Part shown: in pieces, positions 47,098-58,917 of the stretch
Layout: every line of letters begins with the position of its first letter
Position numbering within the stretch: the stretch's first letter is position 1
NCBI GenBank assembly: GCA_033065855.1
Contig: JAVXUO010000201.1
Coordinates: forward strand, 1 to 64,000
DNA length: 64,000 bases
Direction: 5' to 3'
DNA from: Escallonia rubra
Taxonomy: Eukaryota; Streptophyta; Magnoliopsida; Escalloniales; Escalloniaceae
Position numbers and translations under genes: made by a program
The notes under the pieces: model-generated
What the model was told of the DNA's origin: nothing
Databases searched by the model: none
What the model saw: only the letters and a program-made list of their open reading frames with translations

Positions 47098-48760
47098 TTT
47101 ATAGCTGATATCTATTTCACTATGGCTGCTGTATGTATTGTTTCTCTTAACTCCATTTTCGAGATTTGAAATGGGGAGAAATGTGCACTTGTTTGGATGT
47201 TTCATGCGCCGAAAAGACTGTCAAAGTTAGTAATGTATCTCCCAATACGAAAACATTTTCGACAATTAGTAGTTCAAAGAATGTACCGTCAAAGCAATTC
47301 GTAATCCCTGTGTTGTTACGATTGAATATATCTTCGTACACGTGTTTTATCTCCCCTCAGTTTGAAGAGAGAAAGAAAGCCAAAAAGAAAAAATGCTGCC
47401 CAAATCCATCATCCGTTCCTAGTATTATGACCTGGAAGAAAAATGTGGTGCTGGAAATAACAGTCTTTTAGAACTTTGGCTAGAAGACTATGAGGCATAG
47501 ACCAGATTTTTCAGGCCTATTTGGCCAGCAAAGCCTGATTAAACATGTGAATGTCTCTAACCCCTCTAACCCGCCTAAGCTTTTAGGCAGACATAAGGAC
47601 GGTCAAGCCACCCGGTAAATAGATTTACGAGTTGCCTCAGCCGTTCACCAAAATCGAGCAACAATCTGATCTAGCTGTTTACAGAGAAATGCAGGAAAAG
47701 TATAGATCTAGCATGTAGCGGTGTCCAAAATTTGATTTTTTGGAAATTGCGGTGTCCGGGTCGGTGTTAGTGTCCGACGCAGTGTCCGTGTAAGTATGAT
47801 CCTAAAATTAAAGAACATTATTCTGACGGAAAAAATAAATTAGTCATCAAGGAAATCATATTAAACTCATACCATATTAATGTAATAAATCTTACATTGC
47901 CCGTTAATCCCACGATAAAAAGACAAAAACCAGTCATGAGTTGACTACAAAAATTTGGACATCCAAATCTAATTATGTCACACCAAACGTAAAACGATAG
48001 GTAGTGAGTCAACTCTAACATCCAAAACAATCATTCGTTTGTAAGTGATATGGTAAGTTTTTGTAAGAAACCATAAGATCTAAAAATCATTACTATTTTC
48101 TAAAGGGTAATATGGGTATTATGAAAATGAGATTTTCCTTTCTTTCGTTTCTTCCCAATTTTGAGATGAAAGATTTAAACAAAAAGAAGCCCAAACTTTA
48201 TTTCCCTTTTTCTCCTTTTCTCTCTTCAAACAAACTCACAAACCAGAGGAAAAAGAGGAAAGGAACCACTTTCCTTTCTTTTACTCTCTTTTCTCTCCTA
48301 CAAAAGCTCATAAACAGGCTACTGGGGACAGTCGGAATAAACAGAAAGACACCTTTATTAATCCTCACATTTCAGTTGACTAGTCTAATGGTTTGGCCAA
48401 TTCCCTCCTGGTTTTCAGGCATGGCAAACTCAAACGAGGTGATGCTTTCCCTCGCCAAGTAGGCCTCCTGTTGGTAACTTATCGCGTGGCTAGATTTCTT
48501 TGCGCACTAAAATCTACCCTCGATATATCAAATCCTGTTTCACTCTATGTTTAACTGGTACTATCTCCTCACTTGATATTAGCATGGAAAGCTACCATTA
48601 TCAACTCCAAATAATTAGGGACACTTGGGTTTTACAGAAAGTACAAATTCAGCATAGAGCAGCAGCATGTGAACTCTCAAGTAACACAACATAGAGCAAG
48701 CGAAATTGCTGAATGGAGGACGTGAATGGTACATCATACCCTCGAAATGGATTCAGATAA
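47098..48760. other. Region between convergent ankyrin genes 2 and 3
   Basis: No gene seen. Near 47,717-47,795 there is a short piece related to the segmental duplications (gtgtccaaaat...gtgtccgtg). 48,115-48,310 is CT-rich. Confidence 0.5.
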
Positions 48761-51683
48761 TTATAGGCATCTTGCGCCTCTCTTGAATCCTAATATCAAG
48801 GAGGGTAACTGCTTGCTTGCTGGAAATCTCTGTGCATGTTGCTTTACTCCAATGGTTCTTTCCTCCATTTGAACTTGAATCGTTTGCCGCCTACATGAAG
48901 AGTAGCTCACCTTCGAAGTACAAAATGCACGACATGATCCGACTGGAGAGGATAGAAGCGAGGGTTCACGTCGGAATCGTGCCCAGATAAAATTCCTGAG
49001 CTCTTTGTGCAAATCATGTGTAGCCTTCTTGCCAAAAACAAAAAAAAAAATGAACACGTTGAGCATTTTCCAAAGTTGAAATCACAAGATGCAAGAGAAG
49101 GTAAAGTACAATAACATGCAGGTTGTCCAGTATTTTTGTCACAAAAATGGGAACAAATAGAACCAAAATTAAAAAGATATATTAAAACCTTAAACTTAGG
49201 CATAGTCTACGTACTACGTTTATAAGCCTTTATTTGTGGTCTTGGGATATGAAAAACTGTCATTAGATTATAAAAATGCAATCCACTCCCACCCAACTCA
49301 AAAGTTCTACTATTATCGGTCTATATTTACTTTTGACTTTTCCTGGGAGTGTCTGTGGAGGGAATACCCAATACTTCAAACTCATAACCTCCTTACATGA
49401 AAGTTGAAATAATGGCCTCGTTGAGAGTAAGGTGGCATGCGAGCATCCTGCCATTTGGACCCACATTCTGCAGCAGGTTCTTCTGCAATGGAAAAGATAC
49501 ACATATAAATGCACCTAAGGTCTCTGTGTGTGAACAAAGCGGAGCAGCACTATAGTCAATAGTGTTTGAAGGAAAAAAAAGACATTCAAATGACCTGATT
49601 GTTCTTTTTCCTCTTGGAGGGGATCGACCGACTGTTCTAGTAGGCCAAGCTCTGTTGAACTTTCGAGCACAAAACAAACATGTGTCACCAAAAAGTAGTT
49701 TTTTTAAACACACGCACACTCAGACAAATATTGACTTATTGTGGTCGTATTCCTTCTTTCCCTCTTTATGGGTAATCAAAGTTCAACTCACTCTCACATA
49801 CAACTGTATCTAAGAGATAAAAGATAGGAAGAAAACAAAGTAGAAAATAACTAGTTCAGACTGCAATAGCCATAAACCTGTCAGCGATTTTGCTTAGATT
49901 GGTATCTTTGGAACTCAAGGTGAAGCCCTCTGGTTTAAGCAGCCTTGCGACGTCTTTGGCAACCTGTTCCTTTAGTAACTGTAAGAAAACAAAATATTGT
50001 GGTCTTATCATAAGTAAGGGTACATCTGTTGGGAGAAAGACTTCAAATTTCAAAATGGAAATAGCTTGTGAAAATGCCCGTGGAAGAATAACATCTACAA
50101 GAAGGAAAATCAGATTGTCGTTAGCCGTTGGTGCCATTCACTTATAAACCTCAGCAAGTGTCTAACTATGTTACAGTGGTTCCTTAAAATGCTTGAAGTA
50201 CCCATACCCAAGAGGCAGAGACAAGATACAGGAAAGGTATCAGAGCTGTTCCAAATTTGGTGAGACAAAACAATAGAAGATTGAGAAACAACAAAGTCAT
50301 CAGAACTCACTTCAGCTCCTGCCGACCGAAGATAATCCTCAATAGCACAACCGGCCCTTTCAAAAATTCCAAGTAACTGCAAAATATAGATCATTGTCAT
50401 CTTCTTCTCCTTGCATAACTGAAGCAACTTCTTTTCTTCCTTTCTGCCCATTATGCTATACTCCAGATCAATAAGTGCTGCCAATTCATTCTTGACGCTT
50501 TCTGGGAAGTTCATGGTTTTCTCAGAAGGAAAATCTTCCACACTATAAAATGTCATGGGACCCATAACCTTTTCTCGAGCCACCATCAGTAGAGTAGTCA
50601 GCTGAACCAGTTTACCCTCTTTAGCATAATAGCAAATGACATCGTCAAACTCCTTTGTGTTCTGGACAAGCAACCTATTAGTCTCCAGTGCCTCTCTCTG
50701 CCATAGGTGTTAGAAACTGAATTTAGCAGAACTTATACCTTTGCCCTTTAGTGCAGCTGATAGAATTGAAACAAAAGGTTATACAGTAAATCCAAAACAG
50801 ATTTGCAAGAAGAAACAAACCATTTGGGGGAGGCAAAGCATAATGATTAACTTGAAGAAGGATTGCTTAGGAGTCCACTGGCTTAGATCATCCTTACCAG
50901 AACTACAACAAAAATCAGAGAAAAAAAATAACCAAAAATGTTGGGGGAGTGAAGGTATCATAAGCTCTCTTCCGGAAACGTCAAAGAGACAACAATGAGG
51001 CGATGCCATATGTACCTTACTCTTTCAAGTGCTATATGGAGAGGAAGTAGCCCTATGTGACATAGATTACCACCATTGTATCTGACATTAGCATCCGCTC
51101 CACGGGAAAGGAATAGCTCAACCAAGGGAGCAGATAAGGAATAAGCTGCTTCATGCAGCAGGAAAGCTCCAATGTACCTTTGGATGTCAAACTCCACAGT
51201 ACAGCACTCGTTTCCTTCAACCAAAACTGCGCAGCAGTTAACTGCTCGGTAATAAAAAATCCACCTAAACAGTTTCTCTGGGCAAAGTTGAGAACCACCA
51301 AACTCCAGTTTTACGAAGTCGCCTGACTTAACTCGGGTTGAATTGCTCAAGACGGAAGCGAACTCATTTTTGTCATCACGGGCGATTATTTCACGGATTT
51401 GATCTTCGTATTTTGAAGCTGTAGAGCTCTTAACCTACCATCGTCACAATTGTTCCACACCAAAATTATAGGGTTGCAATTGGCCAACAAATAGACGAGT
51501 CAAAATTTGACATGTATCAGGATCCAGATAATGCAGAGCACCCAAACAAGGTGTGAGATGCACACTAGTGAAGGTTACCAACATATGGTTTCCCGAAGAC
51601 AAATTGTAGCAGAAGAAAACATAGGCTAATTAAAACCCAAAAAGATAAAAATGCATTACCTCGCACATTTTTCGTCCTACCAT
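48761..51683 (-). CDS. Ankyrin-repeat family gene 3 (possibly broken)
   Basis: Minus-strand exons: 51,660-51,683, 51,021-51,434, 50,821-50,892, 50,311-50,697, 49,878-49,978, 49,397-49,482 and 48,761-49,027. Content parallels genes 1 and 2: FRWIFYYRAVNCCAVLV, ankyrin GAFLLHEAAYSLSAPLVELF and GADANVRYN, then QWTPKQSFFKLI, NFPESVKNELAALI, LLGIFERAG, RLLKPEGFTL, and a final exon with SLLSSPVGSCRAF. The 387-nt and 267-nt exons equal those of paralogs. The summed coding length is 1,351, one more than a multiple of three: the donor after GCTGACAG is phase 2 where paralogs are phase 1. So either the gene carries a frameshift or a different junction is used. Up to that exon all frames are open. Confidence 0.65.
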
Positions 51684-52118
51684 AAAGATCCCACAGCACT
51701 GAACCGCCGCCCTACAGAGACCAACAAACTTGTGAGCAGCACAAACCATCATCGTACTAAAGCTTGAATTTCATGTAAAAAACATAAATTTCTTCTGTGT
51801 CGCATTTCACGTGTATAATATACGTCGGATTACTGAAGAAACATCATCCAAGATAGAACTTTTTGCTAGCTTTATTGGGTGGAAAAAAGTGTTGTTGTTC
51901 AACGCCATAATCGAAGAACCCCTTAAATTATTTAGCAACTGAGACACGAATTGCTCTACATGATTAGATTATAACACTAATACAAATTCTCCGTCAACCA
52001 GAATAACACAAACTGACCGTAGTTTTAGCGCATAGAAATCAGAACAGTAGATAGCAAAGAAAAGGCCCCACCTCGGTTGGATCAATAAGCAAGTAGAAGA
52101 TGAAGCCCAAGAAACTTA

Positions 52119-52190
52119 CCGGCTGATGCGTTTGCAATGCTTCGAGAGCTCACGGCGAGTTTAAAAACGGAAGGCAGACCGAGAGCGAAA
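52119..52190 (-). other. Probable leader exon of ankyrin gene 3
   Basis: The minus strand has a donor (gccg|gtaagttt, GT just below 52,119) after a stretch rich in tcgctctcggtctgcc-type leader sequence. The next acceptor (tctgtag, about 51,712) precedes the coding start at 51,683. Confidence 0.4.
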
Positions 52191-52317
52191 CCTTTTGAGT
52201 TAATTACGCGGTTGACTATCGAACTATTAGGCAAATTCTACTTTGACCACTTTGACCACTGTACTTAGATTTGTGTCAAAGTGACCATTGAATCATTCAA
52301 TGCTTGTGGACAAAGTC

Positions 52318-52336
52318 GCACACGCATCGCGTGTGC
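52318..52336. repeat. Perfect short hairpin gcacacgc-atc-gcgtgtgc
   Basis: An 8-bp perfect stem with a 3-base loop. A weaker related version (acacat-gcg-atgtgt) is near 59,149. Likely part of an old mobile-element end; not a terminator. Confidence 0.6.
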
Positions 52337-52394
52337 ACGGCTGCTCATATAGATTTTAGCCACTGTATTTTGTACAACAATTTAAACTGAGGTT

Positions 52395-52800
52395 ATGGTT
52401 ATTATTTTGAGACTACCACCACCATCCTCCCACCGCCGGCAGCCACCGCCCATTGCCGGCCGTCGGCGACTGGCCACCACCACTGTTGCCCATCGCCACG
52501 CCCCACCACCACCACCGCAAACTACCACCAAAGAAAAAACTCAAAATAAAAACTGGGTAATCAAACACCCATTTATTTTTGTAAAAAAAAAAATTAATTG
52601 GTTTTGATTTTTGTTTTTTTTTAAACAGAACGAAAACTCATTTTTAGAGTTTTCAAAAACAGTACTGTTTTAAAAACTGGTTTTCAAAACTAAAGGGAAA
52701 AAAAACGAAAATTGTGTGTCAAACGTGTTTATTTTCTCCAATTTACAAAACTGGAGAAAAAAACTAGAAAAATAAGTGTTACCAAACGGAGCCTTATAAC
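52395..52800. other. CCA-rich tract and TIR-like end
   Basis: 52,415-52,530 is CCA-rich, resembling the 262-860 tract. The end at 52,780-52,795 (gttaccaaacggagcc) is a common plant hAT-like terminal sequence, but no left partner was found. Confidence 0.4.
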
Positions 52801-54072
52801 TGTAATGCCCCGTACCTAGAATACAGTTTACGGTGAATCTTAGAATCTTAGTTATTCCTTTAGAAGCAGTTGTGGTGATATATATTAATTGGGGTCTTTA
52901 GCGACGATTATCACCAACGATATTGATTGTGACCTTAGCGACCATTAATAATGCTTTTAAGCTTGCAAGTTAATGAGGTGCAAAGATTGAAATGCCCTGA
53001 ACGTTTCATTGGTCGATGACATTTTTATTTTTGACTTCAATCTAAGACTATTGTGGCCTTTTAAAAGGAATGTGGGTGAGATGAGAACACTAGCTAAGTG
53101 TGGGAGGTCTTTATAATTATTCCAACCTAGGGCAACCGTTTATAAAGGAAGTCTTAAGAGGGCACTTGTTTCACGTGAAAAATGAGAGAAAAGGGAGGGG
53201 AAAACCAAGCTAGGGTAAGGATAAATTCGAGGTAATCAAAACGTAAACTCTTTTTTTTGTTTAGCCATGAATTTGGATGTTATATATGTTTTTGTTATGA
53301 AATTGGTAGCTTTTATGGTGTATTTGAGAAGAAGGTTGCTATACAGCAGCATAAGAGTTGGTTATGGTTTTTATCATATCTCCTTGATTTCAAATCCAAT
53401 TGAAATGATTTTACACTTTCTGAAAATCTCATTGTGTCATCTTCAAGTTTGTTGTTTTGGGTTTTCTCAGAATCCCATGTTTGCACATTGGAAAACGACC
53501 TTAAAGTCAATTCACTGTAGAAGTCCAGAATTTTTGGTTTCTAGCAGCCACTTCGATTTATCATAGAAAAATATTACTCATGGGATTTTTGTGAAATTTA
53601 TATTCTTGGAAACCTCAGTAAGTCCTCTTCAACTTTGTTGTTTTGAGTTTTCTGAGATTCGTAGTGTTTATACTCCAAAATAACTATCGAACAAAATTGG
53701 TCTACATAGAGATGTGCTGTTTTGATCGGCCACTTCGATTTACTGTAGAGAAGTCATTACTCATTGAATTTTTGTGACCCTTATATTTCTAAGTATACTT
53801 TAACTTTGTAATTTGAGATTTTTGGAGCTTAGCTCTCCACCGGATTTAAAATGATCTATGTTAGTTGTTAAATAAAGAATGTCATTGGAGATTCATTGAA
53901 AATTAATTATAAGCGTGATTTTAGAAATATTATTAAGGAGATAGATTTAAATTACTTGGTTATAGATTCTTGTATACAGGTTATAGTAAGGCCTGGTGGA
54001 ACCCTTGGTTAGAGTCCATTGGGTATGCGGCTAGTCACGGACCTACCCATGGGTTCGAGTCGTGACAATAAC
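52796..54072. mobile_element. Solo LTR, Ty3/chromovirus-type, with perfect target duplication
   Basis: 1,267 bp from 52,801 (tgtaatgccccg) to 54,067 (tcgtgaca), flanked by identical ataac at 52,796-52,800 and 54,068-54,072. tgtaayrcccc starts and gtgaca ends are typical of Tekay/Del-like chromovirus LTRs. There is no interior and no second copy, so it formed by recombination between two LTRs. A ~185-bp internal tandem repeat (53,430-53,620 and 53,620-53,830) contains ttgttgttttg.gttttct and gccacttcgattta. Confidence 0.92.
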
Positions 54073-55240
54073 AGTCTACTGTAGGAGCAAAACCAGTCAC
54101 GCCAAAGCTAAAATTGACTCCGACCCGAAAAAAGTCAACAAAAAACCTAGCCATAATCGAAGCACAGGATTGGACCAAAAGAAGCGCGGCTATAGGCTAT
54201 GGTATATATTCATTTACATGTCATTTAAGATATAAATTGCTGGTGAGTAAGGTAGAAATTCATGTAGTCTCATTATGAGGCTAAAGTCAAATAAGTTAAT
54301 AGAGATCGCACTAATGAACCAAGTTACACGTGATCCTTAGAGTATGCAATCGCAGGTAACTCAAACCGATGATTATCTTCTCCAAAGATCGTATCCACAT
54401 AGCAACACATGCTGACAACGTAGCTAATATGAATCATCATAAACTTTAGAGAGCTGAGTACCTATCTCTAAGCTTACCATAAATTTGAAGAAAACATCGA
54501 GATCATTTTTACAGTAAAGGATGGTAGAAGGTAAAAAATTGAAGGCATCTACTCGAAAATGAGGTCATTTCTACCCTTCCAAATGGACCACTAGGTAATT
54601 GCATTCTACATAAACCCTTAGAGGAGAATCGAACTTTTAAGAATAGGCTTGGCCAACCAATGTAGTAGCCACCTGATTACTTTGGTTAAACTGATCTTGC
54701 CCAAAAGGGTAGGCCGAGGTGCACCTGATTCCAGGGCAGTGGTCCTGATCACTTGGTAACATTGAAGGGAAAATAGCTTATGAACCCCTCTACTATATAG
54801 GATGTGCAATTTTACACCTTCTCTTTAAAATTGACGTACTAAAATCTACCACCGTTAATAAAATTGTGCTACTTAAATGGAATCCATCTAAGATAATTGC
54901 GCGGGAAACATACACACTGTGACTAACAGAGTCCATATCGGGTCCATTTAAGGCGCGCACTTTTGTTAAGTGTGGGGGGTTTTAGTACATCATTTTGAAC
55001 CGCGTACCATACATAATAGAGGAGATCATTAGCTGTTTTCCATGACATCAAGTTATGACAACTAATATGATAAAAAAAGGTCAAATGAGGCAAAAACAAT
55101 TACTCTTTTACAAGGTCATTGAGCATGCCGAGGACAGCTATTGTATTTTTACCGGCTACAGAGAACAAATGTTAGTGTATAAGGAAATTGGTTTGGTCAA
55201 GTGTGTGAGGGTAAATATTGTGGAAGTCAACGTGGTTGTA
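54073..55240. other. Gene-free stretch
   Basis: No gene, RNA or named repeat recognised. Confidence 0.5.
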
Positions 55241-55248
55241 AGACTCTG

Positions 55249-55473
55249 ACTGGTCTTATGCTTAGATACTCGCAGGCTTCGACAAATTCAATTGAGAAGG
55301 TGGAAGAGTATTCAGAAAGTTTAGAGAAGAAGAAGTCAGAGAGAGAATTGCAGAGGAAAACTTTGCATAGATTTTTCATTGATTCCTTCTTGCGTGATCA
55401 TCTCCCTGTAAGGAGGTTACAACCAAAAGATGCTAACAACCTCCCACTCAGAGAACTGAAATTGGAAAAATGA
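55249..55473 (+). CDS. Possible short coding fragment, unknown
   Basis: Reads TGLMLRYSQASTNSIEKVEEYSES..., strongly charged and helical (EKKKSERELQRKTLHRFF), and ends LRELKLEK. A coiled-coil-like fragment; no family is recognised. It could be chance or part of a dead element. Confidence 0.2.
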   Translation, partial: TGLMLRYSQASTNSIEKVEEYSESLEKKKSERELQRKTLHRFFIDSFLRDHLPVRRLQPKDANNLPLRELKLEK

Positions 55474-55539
55474 AAATACAAAAAGGAATTCCTGGAATTG
55501 TAAAACTAATTGTAACGGCTATAACTAATCTGCTATTAA

Positions 55540-55809
55540 TGTTCTAAGCAAAGATTGCCTTCATTAATTCTCTGTCTTAATCCTTCCAGCTCAGCAAGAT
55601 CCTCCTGGTAATTAGCATTCTCACGCTCCTCACGCGCCTGTGCAGTTACTTCAGCCCAGCAGGTCACGCGCGCCCATTTCCTGTAGACTTTCTTGAGTGC
55701 ATTTCACCTGCTCAGCTTGTCTTCCAGCTGAGTTGTTCCCTCCCAATCCCTGAGCAGCTGTCTTCTTCTTGATCTTGAATTTCAGTGGTCGTCTGGATGA
55801 TAAATCCAT
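55540..55809 (-). pseudogene. Broken coding region of unknown type
   Basis: The minus strand starts MDLSSRRPLKFKIKKKTAAQ (ATG at 55,809). The first frame stops at 55,651, but another frame continues with protein-like sequence ALKKVYRKWARVTCWAEV then AREERENANYQEDLAELE. A single frameshift would connect them. It resembles a small basic coiled-coil protein or a retroelement gag head; not recognised. Confidence 0.3.
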
Positions 55810-55880
55810 GACACTGGTTGGTGGTTGGTCTATGGCAGTGGTGTGTGTTCGTTGGTGGGGGAATTCATGGGAGGAAGGGA

Positions 55881-57270
55881 TGTTGGTATAATTATGCTGT
55901 TAGTATTGACGATTGAATATTAGATAATCCTTTACCTATTATTAGTCCATCCACGTAATTTTGCAGTAGCAAATTGTTAAGAAAAGTGATATATTGGATC
56001 GAAATTGTTGAAAGTTATTTTCATTAATCATTTCCTTATTGCACATAGTTGACTAGACACTGATCCTGATTGATTCTTTCCTTATTGTACACTAGTTGAT
56101 TTTGCACTAATCATGATTGATCATTTCCTTATTACAAAATATAGAATAGTTAACTAGGCACTAATTTTAGATAGTTGACTAGACACTAATTATGGATTCC
56201 ATTCTTTATAAGGATTCAATACTAGCATATAAGATGTATTTTATGATTCAATGAAATCGGTCCAAAGAAGAATTCAATTCTTCGTGATATCAGAGCAGGT
56301 TACAAAAATCTGATTTTTTTCCTCTCTTTCTTATAAGTCATGATGGAGGCTACAACAAATAGCAATCATGGAGGCTTGATGTCAATTACGAGTACACCAT
56401 TAGGTACCGTAATCGATATCAATTCACCATATTATTTGCCTGCATCATTCCATCTGGGCTTGATTTTTGTAACATAGCCTCTCAATGAAAATTATGAGAA
56501 CTATTTCACTTGGAGGAGTAGTTTTTGAATGCACTCCGATCCAAAAATAAATGGATGGAACATAGGCAAACTGGACGTCAATTCCTTGAATTTTCAGCCA
56601 TGGGTTCAGTGCAATGCCATTGTTCTATCTTGGTTAACAAATGTGCTTGCTAAAGAGATTTAGAATAGCGCAGCCCATGCCGACAACTCAAGTGAATTTT
56701 GGTCAGACTAACAAGAGAGCTTCACTCAAGTAGTCACTCCACGAGTCTATGAATTCAAGCGTGCAATCGCCTTATTGCAACAGGAGAAAAAGACAATATC
56801 CTCCTATAGTGGTAAACTAAAATCTGTCTAGAATGAATTGCAGGCTTCCAATCCTATTCCTGTTTGTACATGCAGATGCACATGTGGTGCGCAAAAAAGA
56901 TGGAGTCAATGCGAGAAGAGAAAAGGTATATGATTTTCTTATGGGCCTCGACGATATTTTCAGTGCTGTACGGTTACAAATATTGAGTGTAGACCCACTG
57001 CCCCCTTTGGGTCGGACCTATGCCATTGCAGCCTAAGAAGAAAAGCAACGAGCAGTTGCTCCAACCTGAATACCATCACTTAAAGCCACGACGCTGCTTG
57101 CACAGAGTGGTGGAGACATCCGGGCCATGCCATTTGCTGCAACCACAGGATGAAGCAGAGAAACAAAACCAGCGGCAACGGGGAAAAACTCCGATGTACC
57201 CACTTGTGGGAGTGAGCCACAAATTTTCAATTGACAAGATAAACCCATCAACAGTTAAGTGGATGCGTTA
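55881..57270 (+). mobile_element. Truncated Ty1/copia element: LTR and decayed gag
   Basis: An LTR-like region begins tgttggtataatt at 55,881 and ends shortly before a primer-binding-like gatatcagagcagg (about 56,285). It is followed by a gag of the UBN2 type in a broken frame: YYLPASFHLGL, NYENYFTWRSSF, CNAIVLSWLTN, FTQVVTPRVYEFKRAIALL, KKTISSYSGKLKSV, and GLDDIFSAVRLQIL...DPLPP. There are several stops, some at expected Trp. No pol region follows: the element stops near the duplicated ankyrin 5' block. Confidence 0.75.
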
Positions 57271-57516
57271 AAGCCCTCTTCCACATGTAGACAGCGAAAC
57301 ACTTGACATTGATCCAAGTCCAAATCCGAATGTATTAGACCAGCAAGCTCGAGTAACTCCTCAACTGGATTCTCTTCCTCAAGTTCAGTGTGCGGTCCCA
57401 ACAAAGTGTGTTCTTCAGTTATATCAAAAGCTCACTGACTATGACTTCCTTTTTCCCCCACCATCAGTTAACTCAGCGGTATTTCCTTTATCTCAGACAC
57501 TTTCATATTCATGCTT

Positions 57517-58382
57517 TTGGATTGTCATCTCAGAAATGTAAATATGGAAGTGTAGGGCTTTTACTCGACTTGCTTGTACTTGGTTTGTGCTATTTAGAAA
57601 AAAGGAAAATTTTACCTAAACAAGAAAGGCATATATCAATTCCACTATACATGAAAAATTACGCGAGAGACAGCAAGAAACGACTTGAAGTGATTTCAAA
57701 TGAAAAATGAGCATGTTTCAAGGTTCTGAGTAAACCGCTAAGGAAACTACAACTTTCTTAAAAGCACTGGTGACCATTTATTTGAACCAACAGATCCAGT
57801 TAAGAAATATGATTGGCGTGGATAATAGAAAAGAGTTAAAAACAAAGAATAAGTTGAATGCATACGGAATCTATAAATGTCGTCATGTAGACTCTGAATT
57901 CCAACCCAAGAAAGAAAATTCTTGCATTTATCAACTGCCCCTGCACTGAAAAAAGCCATTTATCAAGACCTCATTTACCAGCAAAGGATGAAACCACAGG
58001 ATTGCTGAATAAATTTCCAAAATTGCCGAGAGAAGTCAAAAAGACCAGCTTCAAAATAGAGTTTTCTCAAGTAAATCATAGCGAGTTAGAGGCTGTCTGA
58101 ACATGGCTATGTTGCCTAGGAACATAAGTGTCTCATGAATTAAGTGTCTGCAATACCCCCCCACCCCCTGCTTTCAGATGCATGAAATTCGAGCTGCCAG
58201 AAGAGTCACTTTTGACACTACAAAGGGAAATGCCATGTCGCTCGAATAAGCGCATCCAGGTGCCCTCAACTATTCACTTCTCCACAACCCCACCCCCTGG
58301 GGCTAGGGTTAGACTTGGACAAAATTACACCTCAATCGACGTCAATTTCTTGACAAATTACTACTACATAAATTATCTCTCT
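57517..58382 (-). pseudogene. Orphan copy of the ankyrin gene 1 5' region
   Basis: Direct duplicate of 32,557-33,416, about 95% identical by eye, same orientation. Its continuation (ctcccacataggctgtctatagggac) reappears at about 59,018-59,045 after about 640 bases that include a solo LTR. None of the downstream ankyrin exons is attached. Confidence 0.8.
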
Positions 58383-58485
58383 TATCTATTAATTAGTATT
58401 AGTTGGTAGGAAATAACTGGCGGCTCAACTACGGCCTGAATTGACGAGCAACAAAATTGGTAAGCATGTGAAGAACAAGAAGTAA

Positions 58486-58917
58486 CTACATGATATAACT
58501 CAAATATAACTCCCAATAATTGGGGGACACCCGGCGAATCCCAGTCAAACTGGGAGATTGATGATTATCTTATCAGGATTCTAAAAGAGTCATTAAAGAT
58601 CGTGACGTGATCCTTGAGGATCTTAATGCGATCCTGATTGGATTAGTCCACAGCCTAGTCCTACTAGGGCTCTTCTTCCTACCACTATATAAAGGGATCT
58701 ACCCCCAGGTATGGGACAACGACACACACAGATACACATTGTGTCTTTCATGCTTTTTCAAAGTTATTATCTTGTAGCTGCGCTCTGACTTAAGCATCGG
58801 AGAGTTCTCCGCCGGGAACCCCACCCAGCGATCACTCGTTTTCTATCTTACAGGTCATCGGTCCAGGCTCGGGTTCCGCAAAGTACGCGGAGCATATTTT
58901 TTAGCAGCAACACTACC
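58486..58917 (+). mobile_element. Solo LTR, Ty3-type, with near-perfect target duplication
   Basis: 422 bp, 58,491 (tgatataact) to 58,912 (gcagcaaca). Flanks are ctaca and ctacc. It contains a TATA box ctatataaagg at about 58,687 and the block cttaagcatcggagagttc...gccgggaaccccaccc, common in plant Ty3 LTRs. No interior remains. Confidence 0.78.

Noticed and set aside
48112..48462. Plus-strand 116-codon ORF between ankyrin genes 2 and 3
   Set aside because: Mostly from CT-rich tracts; no domain, no paralog, no splice partner.
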